From NCBI RefSeq assembly GCF_900625025.1, contig NZ_LR130574.1, forward strand, positions 434,001 through 498,000: a stretch of DNA of 64,000 nt, read 5' to 3'. The translations under genes and the position numbers were made by a program. Below, piece by piece: positions 35,018 to 43,677 of the stretch. The stretch comes from Lachnoclostridium sp. Marseille-P6806 (lineage in GTDB: Bacteria > Bacillota > Clostridia > Lachnospirales > Lachnospiraceae). The notes below the pieces were generated by a model. It was not told the DNA's origin. It did no database searches and saw nothing but the letters and a program-made list of their open reading frames with translations. The stretch's first letter is position 1. The number at the start of each line of letters is the position of its first letter.

Positions 35018-37339
35018 TTACGCTCTCTGCGCGTCAGACCCACCCGTTGATGCTTCATTCCTCCGCATATCTTCCGTCTGCGTGAAGCAAACTCCCCGAC
35101 GCAGTTCTATCTCCTGTGTCTCACCGTTTTCCGTCAGGAGAAGCTGCATGTCCTGTCCCGGCATGATTCGCAGGTACGTGACTTTTCCGTGCTCCCACTT
35201 CATATCGAGAACGGCATCGCCGCAGATCCGCATGCCGCGGATTTCGCCGTCCGTCAATTCCTCCGGGAGAGCAGGAAGAAGATGCAGTCTCCCCTCTCGG
35301 CTCTGCACCAGCATCTCCAGCATTCCCGCGGCAGCTCCCATATTCCCGTCGATCTGGAAGACATAGCCGTCCCCCACCGGGTGCGTGTCCATAAGATTCG
35401 GGAACGTACCCATCGTCAGGATCGCTTTCAGGTTTTCAAACGCCCGCTCCCCCTGACGGAAGTTCGCCCAGAGGACAATGATCCACGCCCTCGACCATCC
35501 GGTATGCCCGCCCCCGTGTGAAAGCCGGTAATCCAGCGCTTTTTCCGCCGCGACCATCAGTTCCGGCGTGTCTTCCCATGTGATGGAATAACCCGGGTAC
35601 ACGCCGAACAGATGCGATATATGCCGGTGCCCCGGCTCCGGCTCCCGGTATTCCTCTCTCCATTCCAGCAGCCTGCCGTCGCTTCCGATCCGCAGCGGAG
35701 GGAGACGCCGCAGAAGCTCCCGCGCCGCTGCGGCCTTATCCTCCGGCTGATGGAGCAGCCCGCAGGCACGGCAGTAGATTTCAAAGAGGTCGCGCAGAAT
35801 CTCGATATCTATCGTCGCGCCCTCACACATCGCCCCCATCTCGCCATGATCCGTCTGATAGGTATTTTCCGGCGACACAGAGGGAGATGTGACAAGATAC
35901 CCCTCCCGATCCTCGATCAGAAAATCTTCAAAAAACAGCACGCATTGTTCCAGCACATCAAAATGCTCTTTCAGGAACGCAAGATCCTGCGTATAGAGAT
36001 AGTGTCTCCAGATATGCGTAGCAAGCCATGCCTCCCCCATCACCCAGTAGGTGGAGGGAATCCAGATATCCTGCGGCGCGGTGTCCGCATGAATATCCGT
36101 ATTGTGATGCGCCACGCTGCCTCTGCAGCCGTACATTTTTTCCGCCGTCTTCCTGCCGTTTTCACTGACCCGCCTCAGAAGATCAAACAGAGGGAGATGA
36201 CACTCCGATAGATTGGCGCTCTCCGCCATCCAGTAATTCATCTCCGTATTGATATTGATGGTGTATTTGGAATCCCACGCCGGATAAAGCTGATCGTTCC
36301 ATATTCCCTGCAGATTCAGCGGCAGCGTCCCTTCGCGGCTCCCCGCGATCATCAGATAGCGGGCAAACTGGAAATACTGCTCGAGCAGCCGTCTGTCCGC
36401 GACTCCGGCGGCTGCCCGTTTCAGCCGCTCGTCCGTAGGCAGTTCCTCCGCCGCGCCGTCTGTTCCGAACGTCAGAGACATTCTCGAAAACAGTGCAAAG
36501 AAATCCTCCTCATGCGCACGCATAAGAAGAGAGATATTCTTCTCACAGGCAGCATTGACGACCTGCCGGCAGATCGCTCCGCAGTCCGGATGTCGGAAGC
36601 CGGTCTCAATATCGAGCAGGATGGTTGCCTCCGTCACCTCTTTCGCCTCGACGAACCCGCCGACCGCCGTCACGCTTCCACCCGTCGTCTTTACCCTGAA
36701 AAACGTATGAAAGGGAATCCCTCCCACCGGCGCGTCCACCTGCATATACGCGCCGTCCTCTCCGCAGCTCCCCGATTCATCCTGCTGATGCCCGGCCCGC
36801 TCCAGATGGCAGTGAAAGGAAAAAGGCGTCCCGTCTTTGGTCGTCAGATGCACGAACATGCACTGATCCGGACAGGATATCCCGTAGCTTCTCTGAAACA
36901 CCGTATCCCCGCAGCGGTATTCCAGTTCCGCCGTACCAGTGTCCATATGCAGCGTCCGACGGTAATCGCTGTACCGCGGACGGCTCCCCTCCTCCGTGTA
37001 CTGACCGGGCGGGACATCTCCCTCCGCGTCGAAATGCAGCAGAAGCTCTCCGGCGGTCTGATAGGCCCGCGCCGACTGCGGCGTACCGGACAGCGCTTTC
37101 ATCGAAAGGCGCTGCGCATCGGCAATCCTGCCCTCCCGCAGATGCTTTCTGATTTCCGGAAGATGCCGCCGCGCATCCGGATTGACCCGGTCCAGCGGCT
37201 TCCCGCTCCAAACGCTCTCCTCATTCAGAGAGATTTTTTCCTGAAAAACGCCGCCGTACACCATTGCCCCGAGTCTTCCGTTGCCCAAGGGCAGCGCCTC
37301 ACACCAGCGTTCCGCCGGTTTTTCATACCATAATTCCAT
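35018..37339 (-). CDS. GH95 alpha-L-fucosidase
   Basis: A 773-residue glycoside hydrolase that removes terminal alpha-1,2-fucose (or related galactose) from host or plant glycans. The N-terminal beta-sandwich holds EALPLGNGRLGAMVYGG and SLNEESVWSG, both family hallmarks. The (alpha/alpha)6 barrel includes NTEMNYWMAESANLSECH and VFQIDGNMGAAAGMLEML. No signal peptide is visible, so imported oligosaccharides are the likely substrate. The ATG at 37337-37339 has AAGGGG 7 bases upstream. It is the last gene of an LplABC-type operon divergent from a YesMN-type system. Confidence 0.92.
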   Translation of the reverse strand: MELWYEKPAERWCEALPLGNGRLGAMVYGGVFQEKISLNEESVWSGKPLDRVNPDARRHLPEIRKHLREGRIADAQRLSMKALSGTPQSARAYQTAGELLLHFDAEGDVPPGQYTEEGSRPRYSDYRRTLHMDTGTAELEYRCGDTVFQRSYGISCPDQCMFVHLTTKDGTPFSFHCHLERAGHQQDESGSCGEDGAYMQVDAPVGGIPFHTFFRVKTTGGSVTAVGGFVEAKEVTEATILLDIETGFRHPDCGAICRQVVNAACEKNISLLMRAHEEDFFALFSRMSLTFGTDGAAEELPTDERLKRAAAGVADRRLLEQYFQFARYLMIAGSREGTLPLNLQGIWNDQLYPAWDSKYTININTEMNYWMAESANLSECHLPLFDLLRRVSENGRKTAEKMYGCRGSVAHHNTDIHADTAPQDIWIPSTYWVMGEAWLATHIWRHYLYTQDLAFLKEHFDVLEQCVLFFEDFLIEDREGYLVTSPSVSPENTYQTDHGEMGAMCEGATIDIEILRDLFEIYCRACGLLHQPEDKAAAARELLRRLPPLRIGSDGRLLEWREEYREPEPGHRHISHLFGVYPGYSITWEDTPELMVAAEKALDYRLSHGGGHTGWSRAWIIVLWANFRQGERAFENLKAILTMGTFPNLMDTHPVGDGYVFQIDGNMGAAAGMLEMLVQSREGRLHLLPALPEELTDGEIRGMRICGDAVLDMKWEHGKVTYLRIMPGQDMQLLLTENGETQEIELRRGVCFTQTEDMRRNEASTGGSDAQRA

Positions 37340-37390
37340 GTCCATACCCCTTTGCCGCGCTCTTTGCGGCAGCGATAAGTTCTGGTGATC

Positions 37391-38275
37391 TCAGCCTTTC
37401 ACTGACCCAACCATCATACCTGTCACAAAATATTTTTGAAGAAACGGATAAATGCAGAGAATCGGCAGCGCTGCCACCACCATGGCCGCCGTCTGAACCG
37501 ACAGGGTCGTTGTGTTCGAGGACGACGCGCCGGCCATCGCGGAGGTTGCGCTCACCTGTGTGGAATTGATCACCTGCATCATCAGGTACGCGAGATTCCG
37601 CAGAGCCTTCGACTGTACAAAAAATGTACAGTCATACCAGTTGTTCCATTTTCCGACACCGATAAACAAAATACAGGTGGCAAGAAACGGCTTTGAAATC
37701 GGCAGAATGATGCGACTGAACACCTTCAGCTCGCCGGCTCCGTCCATCATGGCCGATTCCCGCAGCGATCCCGGAATATCCTCAAAAAAGGTAATGCCGA
37801 TCAATATAAAAAATATATTCAGAGCCCCGGGAATAATATACACCAGATAGTGATTGATGAGTCCCAGGGCTTTAAGAAGCGCATAATAGGGAATGATCCC
37901 TCCGGAAAAATACATACATACGATAATGATTGTCATGTACAGCTTCCGATGAACCAATTCCCGGAAAGAAAGCGCATACGCCACCAGAACCGTAAACAAA
38001 ACGCTCACCAGTGTCCCCAGCGCCGTAGCGGAAACCGATATCCCCAGCCCCCGCAGCCATTTTATATCAGAAAAAAAGTCTCTGTAATTTCCCAGCGTAA
38101 ATTTTCTCGGAAACCAATAAATCCCCCCGAAAGAGGCATCCAGCCCTTCGTTCAGCGAAATAATAAAAATATAATAAAAGGGATAAACCGTAACAAAAAT
38201 CAGCACCGCACAAAAGATATAGTTGATCGTATCCAGAATTTTATCCTCTGCAGATTTTTTCAGCCAGCGCTTCAT
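37391..38275 (-). CDS. LplC-type sugar ABC permease
   Basis: A 294-residue six-helix permease with EAA-type loop RESAMMDGAGELKVFSRIIL and the C-terminal FVTGMMVGSVKG. GGGAGGAAGT precedes the ATG. It lies between the LplB-type permease and GH95, so its cargo is inferred to be fucosylated oligosaccharide. Confidence 0.92.
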   Translation of the reverse strand: MKRWLKKSAEDKILDTINYIFCAVLIFVTVYPFYYIFIISLNEGLDASFGGIYWFPRKFTLGNYRDFFSDIKWLRGLGISVSATALGTLVSVLFTVLVAYALSFRELVHRKLYMTIIIVCMYFSGGIIPYYALLKALGLINHYLVYIIPGALNIFFILIGITFFEDIPGSLRESAMMDGAGELKVFSRIILPISKPFLATCILFIGVGKWNNWYDCTFFVQSKALRNLAYLMMQVINSTQVSATSAMAGASSSNTTTLSVQTAAMVVAALPILCIYPFLQKYFVTGMMVGSVKG

Positions 38276-38328
38276 ACTTCCTCCCGAATCGAACCGTCCC
38301 AGACAAAGCTCGCAGCAGAAAAATTCAT

Positions 38329-39276
38329 TCAGAACAGGCTGCTGCCCGCCGTCCTTTTCGCCGCCGCATTGCTGACAAACACAAAAATCAGCGAAATGAC
38401 GGATTGTACCATCCCCACCGCGGCCGCATACGCATATCTGCCGTTCGCAAGTCCGACATCGTACACATAGGTCTGAATAATTCCCGATGCCTCGCTGTTC
38501 ATCGCATTCCCGAGCAGATAGCTCTGTTCAAAATTGGATCCTCCCAGACCACCACCGAACAGGTTCCCCAGCGCCAGAATCAGCACCGTAACAATGGTCG
38601 GCTTGATGCTCGGCAGCGTGATATACCTGACCCTCTGGAGACGGGATGCGCCGTCTAATATCGCGGACTCGTACATTTCCATATTGATGCCCATGATTGC
38701 GGCAAGAAAAACGATCGCCCACCATCCGGTTTCTTTCCACATATCGAGCACCGTCGCAAGCCCCCAGTACATCCCCGCATCCGTCAGAAAGCCGATCGGT
38801 TTTTTGATTACGTGAAGCGCCAGAAGAAAACGGTTCAGAATTCCGGACGAAGACAGAAACTGATACGAAATCCCCGATATAATAACCCACGATATGAAAT
38901 GAGGAAGATAACTGGCCGTCTGCGTCAGCTTCCTGAACCACCCGCGGCGCATATCGCTGAGCATGACGGCAAAGGCAATCGGCAGCGGAAAGGTAAATAT
39001 CAGCTTGCACAGACTGATCCCGACTGTATTTCTGACCAGCACCGGAAACTGAAAATCCGTCACAAATTCCCGGAAAAATTTCAGTCCGACCCACGGCGCC
39101 GTAAAGATGCCGAGCCATCCGTCCGTGATCTTATAGTCCTTAAAGCCCATCACCAGACCGGCCATCGGGATAATATTAAAAACCGACAGGTACAGGATCC
39201 CTGCAAGGACAAAAAGCTGAAGCGGTAGTTGTTTGCGGAATCCGCTCTTATGCTGTCCTACCTTCCGCCTGCGCAT
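38329..39276 (-). CDS. LplB-type sugar ABC permease
   Basis: A 315-residue permease with EAA loop ESAILDGASRLQRVRYITLP. The ATG at 39274-39276 is preceded by a GGGGGGAAAAACT site; a GTG seven codons earlier lacks one. It follows the binding-protein gene after a 79-base gap that holds a hairpin. Confidence 0.92.
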   Translation of the reverse strand: MRRRKVGQHKSGFRKQLPLQLFVLAGILYLSVFNIIPMAGLVMGFKDYKITDGWLGIFTAPWVGLKFFREFVTDFQFPVLVRNTVGISLCKLIFTFPLPIAFAVMLSDMRRGWFRKLTQTASYLPHFISWVIISGISYQFLSSSGILNRFLLALHVIKKPIGFLTDAGMYWGLATVLDMWKETGWWAIVFLAAIMGINMEMYESAILDGASRLQRVRYITLPSIKPTIVTVLILALGNLFGGGLGGSNFEQSYLLGNAMNSEASGIIQTYVYDVGLANGRYAYAAAVGMVQSVISLIFVFVSNAAAKRTAGSSLF

Positions 39277-39301
39277 AGTTTTTCCCCCCGTATTCACAGC
39301 A

Positions 39302-39327
39302 GGCTGTGCGCATTACTGCTCACAGCC
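39302..39327 (-). promoter_or_regulatory. Hairpin between binding-protein and permease genes
   Basis: GGCTGTG and CACAGCC form a 7 bp stem with a 12-base loop. No T run follows, so it may protect the upstream binding-protein mRNA from exonucleases rather than terminate transcription. Confidence 0.5.
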
Positions 39328-39355
39328 TCCGAACGCTTCCGTCTCTGTTCCGTCA

Positions 39356-40936
39356 TCAGAACCCAAATTCCTGCTTTACTTTTTGGATCTGTTCCGTCAT
39401 ATAAGTGTTGTATGTGCCGATTCCCGCACTGTCGAGCGCTTTCATGAATTCCTCGCAGGCCGACTCAAAATCCTCATCCGTATCCGAAAAAATCGCCTTG
39501 GCTTCATACTTTTTCCGGATGTCCTCCAGCTTTGTATAGATAACGCCCTCTTCGCTGGTGGTCGATGGCTTGGCAATCCCGAGCTCAGGATAGTTGACGA
39601 AGCCCTTGCTGTATGCGCTGAACTCCTTCAGTTTGTCCTCCTCCATCCCCGAATAGTTCATATAGATCTCATCGATCGCCGACGCGCCAAAGTAGAACAT
39701 TGTATTGTATTTTGAATACCAGACCTCACTGTTGCCGCGCGCCTCCAAAAACTCCTCGCTGAACTGCGGCACGCCGTTTTCATCCAGCATCCAGTCGTCA
39801 CCCTCAACGCCCCACATGGAGGTGCGCCCGCCCTCCACAGAATTCAGATAGGCAAACAGCCTTGCCGCCGCCGTGACATCCCCGCAGTTCCGGGAAATAA
39901 ACAGTCCTCCCCAGCCCTTGCCATCCCCAAGCGGAGGCTGTCCCAGCGGAGCAAGAACCGCCCACTTCGCCGAGTCACTGACCGCATTGCTCTGTAACTG
40001 CGTAAAGTTGGAATTTGCAAGGTACCAAGGATAAAAGACGCAGCCGTCATTATACGCTCTCTGGTGTCCGATTTCCTCATTTTCATTGGCATACTCTTCT
40101 GCCGAGATAAGTCCGTCCCGGTACAGAGAATTGGCATATTTCAAAAAGGACTTGTATTCCGGCGTCGCGCTTTCATAACGGTATTCCTTACCGTCATATT
40201 TTCCCTGACTGACCCCCGTCCAGATGGAGATGGGCTGAAGCTTCCAATATCCGCCCATCCCGAGAGGCGTCATCTCCGGATACGCCGTTTTCACTTCTTT
40301 AAGACAATTCCGGAATTCCTCCAGATTCGTCGGGACCTCGATTCCCGCCGCTTCAAGCAGATCCTGTCGGTAATAAATGCAGGTCTGCCCCTGCGCTCCC
40401 AGCTTCAGCTTATCCCAGTCCTCATTGCTGTTGTAATTGTTCAGCAGAGTATAGGCCCTGCCGTCCTCAGAAAGCGTACTGGCGATCCGGGTTCTCTCGT
40501 CATAATTCTCGGCGTTCTCAAAGGAAACACCCGTCATTTCCGCAAGCTCGTCCAGCGGAATGCACACATTGGAATTGCTGAGCTCATTGATCTCCGTGTC
40601 CGAAAAAACCAGATCCGGCAGCTCTCCCGACGCGATCATCACCCCAAGCTGTTTGGAATCGGTCGCGATGGTAACATCCAAATCAGTTCCCGTCGCCGCC
40701 TTGATCGCATCCGGTATTTTCCCTGTGAAGGAATCCACCGGATACCATGACATATTGATGAAAATAGACAGCTTGCTCAGCTCCCCGCTTTCTCCTGTGG
40801 ATTCCGATGCCTTCGTTGCCTGCTCTCCGCTGTCTCCCGCCCCTGCCGCGGTTTCCGATGAAACGCCTCCGCAGCCGGAAAACAGCGCTGCCGCTGTTAA
40901 TATAGCCAGAAAATATGCCGATAGCTTCTTTCTCAT
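39356..40936 (-). CDS. Sugar ABC transporter substrate-binding lipoprotein
   Basis: A 526-residue extracellular solute-binding protein. Signal peptide and lipobox LFSGCGG are at about residues 16-22, followed by a Gly/Glu/Ser linker. It heads the fucoside operon and is divergent from the histidine kinase gene at 41167, with 230 bases between the two starts. The ATG has GGGGAGGGAGTACGG upstream. Its induction by the neighbouring two-component system is likely by analogy with YesMN-controlled transporters. Confidence 0.92.
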   Translation of the reverse strand: MRKKLSAYFLAILTAAALFSGCGGVSSETAAGAGDSGEQATKASESTGESGELSKLSIFINMSWYPVDSFTGKIPDAIKAATGTDLDVTIATDSKQLGVMIASGELPDLVFSDTEINELSNSNVCIPLDELAEMTGVSFENAENYDERTRIASTLSEDGRAYTLLNNYNSNEDWDKLKLGAQGQTCIYYRQDLLEAAGIEVPTNLEEFRNCLKEVKTAYPEMTPLGMGGYWKLQPISIWTGVSQGKYDGKEYRYESATPEYKSFLKYANSLYRDGLISAEEYANENEEIGHQRAYNDGCVFYPWYLANSNFTQLQSNAVSDSAKWAVLAPLGQPPLGDGKGWGGLFISRNCGDVTAAARLFAYLNSVEGGRTSMWGVEGDDWMLDENGVPQFSEEFLEARGNSEVWYSKYNTMFYFGASAIDEIYMNYSGMEEDKLKEFSAYSKGFVNYPELGIAKPSTTSEEGVIYTKLEDIRKKYEAKAIFSDTDEDFESACEEFMKALDSAGIGTYNTYMTEQIQKVKQEFGF

Positions 40937-41166
40937 CCGTACTCCCTCCCCTCATCAATACATACTGTTGTCTGAATACTCTGCGGCTTCCGCATATTCA
41001 ATCTACTATCTCGACAGCAATAATAAAAATGTCATTTCTTTAGATATATGCGCATTTTTCAGTTTTCGAATTGCCATATTGATGGGAAAAAACAATAATG
41101 AATAGTAGAGCTCCACCCTCTGTCAGCCCGCAGAGGCGTCGGCCGCGTCTCGAAATGGAGGGAATG

Positions 41167-42885
41167 ATGTCCGCTGCGCAGCGAAAACTCATGAAATGGT
41201 TTCTGGACCAGAAAATATCCACAAAAATGCTGCTCGGCTTTATATTTACCGTTCTCCTGCCGATCGGCACGCTGTCGCTCATAATGTCCCGATATAATGC
41301 ATATCAGACGGAAAAGGCCTACGCCGGACAGTTGAGACAGAACGCCGCCGCTCTGGCCTTTCAACTGGAATCCTCGCTGACGCAGATCAGCAACTACCGC
41401 TTCTGCTTTGATAATACAAAAAGTATTCAGAAATATCTGATCGGGGAATACTCCAGCACCTCAGAATTTCTGTTCAACTATTATGATTCCATAGAAAACT
41501 GCTTCAGCAGCTACGCCAATGACCATCGGGTACATAAAATCGAAATCATCGCGGACAACAGCTACCGCATCTACGTGCCGGATCGCCTGATTTCCACTGC
41601 CGGGACCGACGACTATGACGCCTTGTGCCGGCAAGCCGCCGCAAGCTATTCCGGATTTTGGGAGAGCGGCGATGACGGGTACTGGAATTATTACAGGCTC
41701 ATCTATCTTTCCGGAACCACCAGTCCGATCGGTCTGCTTAGGATTCAGGCCGATGCCGCCCGGGTATTGGAGCAGTTCACCGGAATCCCCTCCGAGCCGC
41801 TTTACCTTCTCTCCGGCGACGATGTTTACTGCTTCTCCGATGGAAGCTACCGGCTCGCCGACGAACCGGAGGAGCTGCGCGGGGCGCTGCTCGATGGAGA
41901 ATTTCTGACTGTCCCGATCCGCTCCGCTTCCTTTATGCTGTGTATACCGATGAAAGCCTGGAACCGTTCGCCGGAATTCGTCTTTTTTTATTTCACCGCC
42001 GCACTGTTCAGCATGCTCTTTTTCAGCGGGATTTATTTTTTTCTCAACCGGCTGAACATCGGCAGAATCATCGATTTTAACCGCTTTATCTCCGCTCAGC
42101 GCCCCGATGATCTCCGTGAATACAGCAGCAATTTATATACCGATGAAATCGGCGGCGTCATCGCAGCATACAACCAACTGGTGAACGAGGTAAACCATTT
42201 GGTGCACGACAATCTTGAGGCCAGCCTGAAAATGAATGAAGCGAGATATTATGCCCTGCAGGCTCAGATCAAGCCGCATTTTCTGTATAACATTCTGGAA
42301 AATATTCGCGCTTCCTCTGAAATACACGGCGATCATACGACTGCGGGAATGACGGAAATATTCGCAAATTATATGCGCTACGCCATGAACAATGATACCA
42401 GAAGCGCACCGCTTAGAAACGAGCTGAACGCCGCCCGCAATTTCCTGCGGATCAATCAGATACGCCTCGGCGATCAACTGCAATACTCCTTTTCCATAGA
42501 GACGGAGCTCGACAACATCTCCTGCCCAAGATTTGTTTTTCAGACCATCATTGAAAATTCCATCCGTCATGGGAAAATCAGCGGCATTCCGCTGCGGATA
42601 TCCATTCATATCACGCCGTCTCTCGACAATGCGGAAAGCGTGCTCATCCGCGTGGCGGATAACGGCCGCGGCATCGATCCCGCCATGCTGAAATTCGCGC
42701 AGGATATCCTCTCCTCCCGCCGGATCTATCCGGCCACAAAGCATGTCGGTCTGCGCAACATCAATGACCGTCTCCGTTCGCACAATCCGGACCGCAGCGG
42801 GCTCAGCATCCATTCCGCGTCCCCGCCGGACGCACAGCACGGCACCATTGTCAGCTTCAGACTGTACAGAGGAGGAGAACCATGA
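41167..42885 (+). CDS. YesM-type sensor histidine kinase
   Basis: A 572-residue membrane kinase. Two transmembrane helices (about residues 20-42 and 275-298) flank an extracellular Cache-like sensor. A HAMP-like linker leads to the His_kinase domain QAQIKPHFLYNILENIRASS, with the phospho-accepting His in PHFLYN, and to an ATPase domain with VADNGRGIDPAML. The ATG at 41167 has GGAGG 5 bases upstream; an in-frame ATG one codon earlier is too close to that site. It overlaps the response regulator by 4 bases (ATGA). Confidence 0.9.
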   Translation: MSAAQRKLMKWFLDQKISTKMLLGFIFTVLLPIGTLSLIMSRYNAYQTEKAYAGQLRQNAAALAFQLESSLTQISNYRFCFDNTKSIQKYLIGEYSSTSEFLFNYYDSIENCFSSYANDHRVHKIEIIADNSYRIYVPDRLISTAGTDDYDALCRQAAASYSGFWESGDDGYWNYYRLIYLSGTTSPIGLLRIQADAARVLEQFTGIPSEPLYLLSGDDVYCFSDGSYRLADEPEELRGALLDGEFLTVPIRSASFMLCIPMKAWNRSPEFVFFYFTAALFSMLFFSGIYFFLNRLNIGRIIDFNRFISAQRPDDLREYSSNLYTDEIGGVIAAYNQLVNEVNHLVHDNLEASLKMNEARYYALQAQIKPHFLYNILENIRASSEIHGDHTTAGMTEIFANYMRYAMNNDTRSAPLRNELNAARNFLRINQIRLGDQLQYSFSIETELDNISCPRFVFQTIIENSIRHGKISGIPLRISIHITPSLDNAESVLIRVADNGRGIDPAMLKFAQDILSSRRIYPATKHVGLRNINDRLRSHNPDRSGLSIHSASPPDAQHGTIVSFRLYRGGEP

Positions 42886-43649
42886 CGATTCTGATCGTTG
42901 AAGATGAAGCCAGAATCCGCAGCGCCATTGTCTCTTATCTGCGGGAGATCCGGGAATTTCCGTGCACGCTGTTCACCGCGGAAAGCGGGGAGGACGCGTG
43001 GAATCATTATTCCTCCGTTTCCATCGATCTGATCATCACCGATATCCGGATGCAGGAAATGAGCGGTCTTGCGCTGCTTGAAAGATTCCATATAAACCGC
43101 GGCAGAATACGCTTTATCATTATCTCCGGCTACGACGATTTTTCCTACGCGCAGCAGGGAATACGCCTTGGCGTCTATGATTATCTGCTGAAGCCGATAA
43201 ACAAAAGTCTTCTGCTGAACGACGTGCGCAGCCTGCATCACGCTCTGTTTGCGGAGAAGGAAAGTCGGCCGGCGCTCCCGCCGGCTCTCATCTTTGACTT
43301 CGATCTCGATGACAGCAGCTTCCCAGTCTCTCTCCGGGAGATCATTCAATATATCCGACAGAATTATATGTATGATATTTCTCTGAATATACTGGCAGAT
43401 GAATTCATGTTCAACCCCTGCTATCTCTCCAATACCATCAATAAAACAACCGGTCACAGTCTTGGCTTTCTGCTGGACTGCGTGAGACTTCGCGCGGCAG
43501 CCTCTCTCCTGCTGGGCAGCAAGACCTGTACTGTCGCCGATGTGAGCCGGATGACGGGATACAGCAGCGAGCGCCGTCTCTATCAGGCATTCCAGAAAAG
43601 ACTTGGCACCACGCCCGGGGAGTTCAGAAAACGATATTCCCGCCGCTGA
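42882..43649 (+). CDS. YesN-type AraC-family response regulator
   Basis: A 255-residue regulator. The receiver domain (about 1-120) has the phospho-acceptor Asp in IITDIRMQEMSG and the lysine in YLLKPI. The AraC-type double HTH occupies about 155-255 (ISLNILADEFMFNPCYLSNT, then VADVSRMTGYSSERRLYQAF). The long middle domain found in many YesN proteins is absent. It probably activates the divergent fucoside transporter operon. Confidence 0.9.
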   Translation: MTILIVEDEARIRSAIVSYLREIREFPCTLFTAESGEDAWNHYSSVSIDLIITDIRMQEMSGLALLERFHINRGRIRFIIISGYDDFSYAQQGIRLGVYDYLLKPINKSLLLNDVRSLHHALFAEKESRPALPPALIFDFDLDDSSFPVSLREIIQYIRQNYMYDISLNILADEFMFNPCYLSNTINKTTGHSLGFLLDCVRLRAAASLLLGSKTCTVADVSRMTGYSSERRLYQAFQKRLGTTPGEFRKRYSRR

Positions 43650-43677
43650 GCCCAAAGCCTGCTCCTTTGCGCCGGAG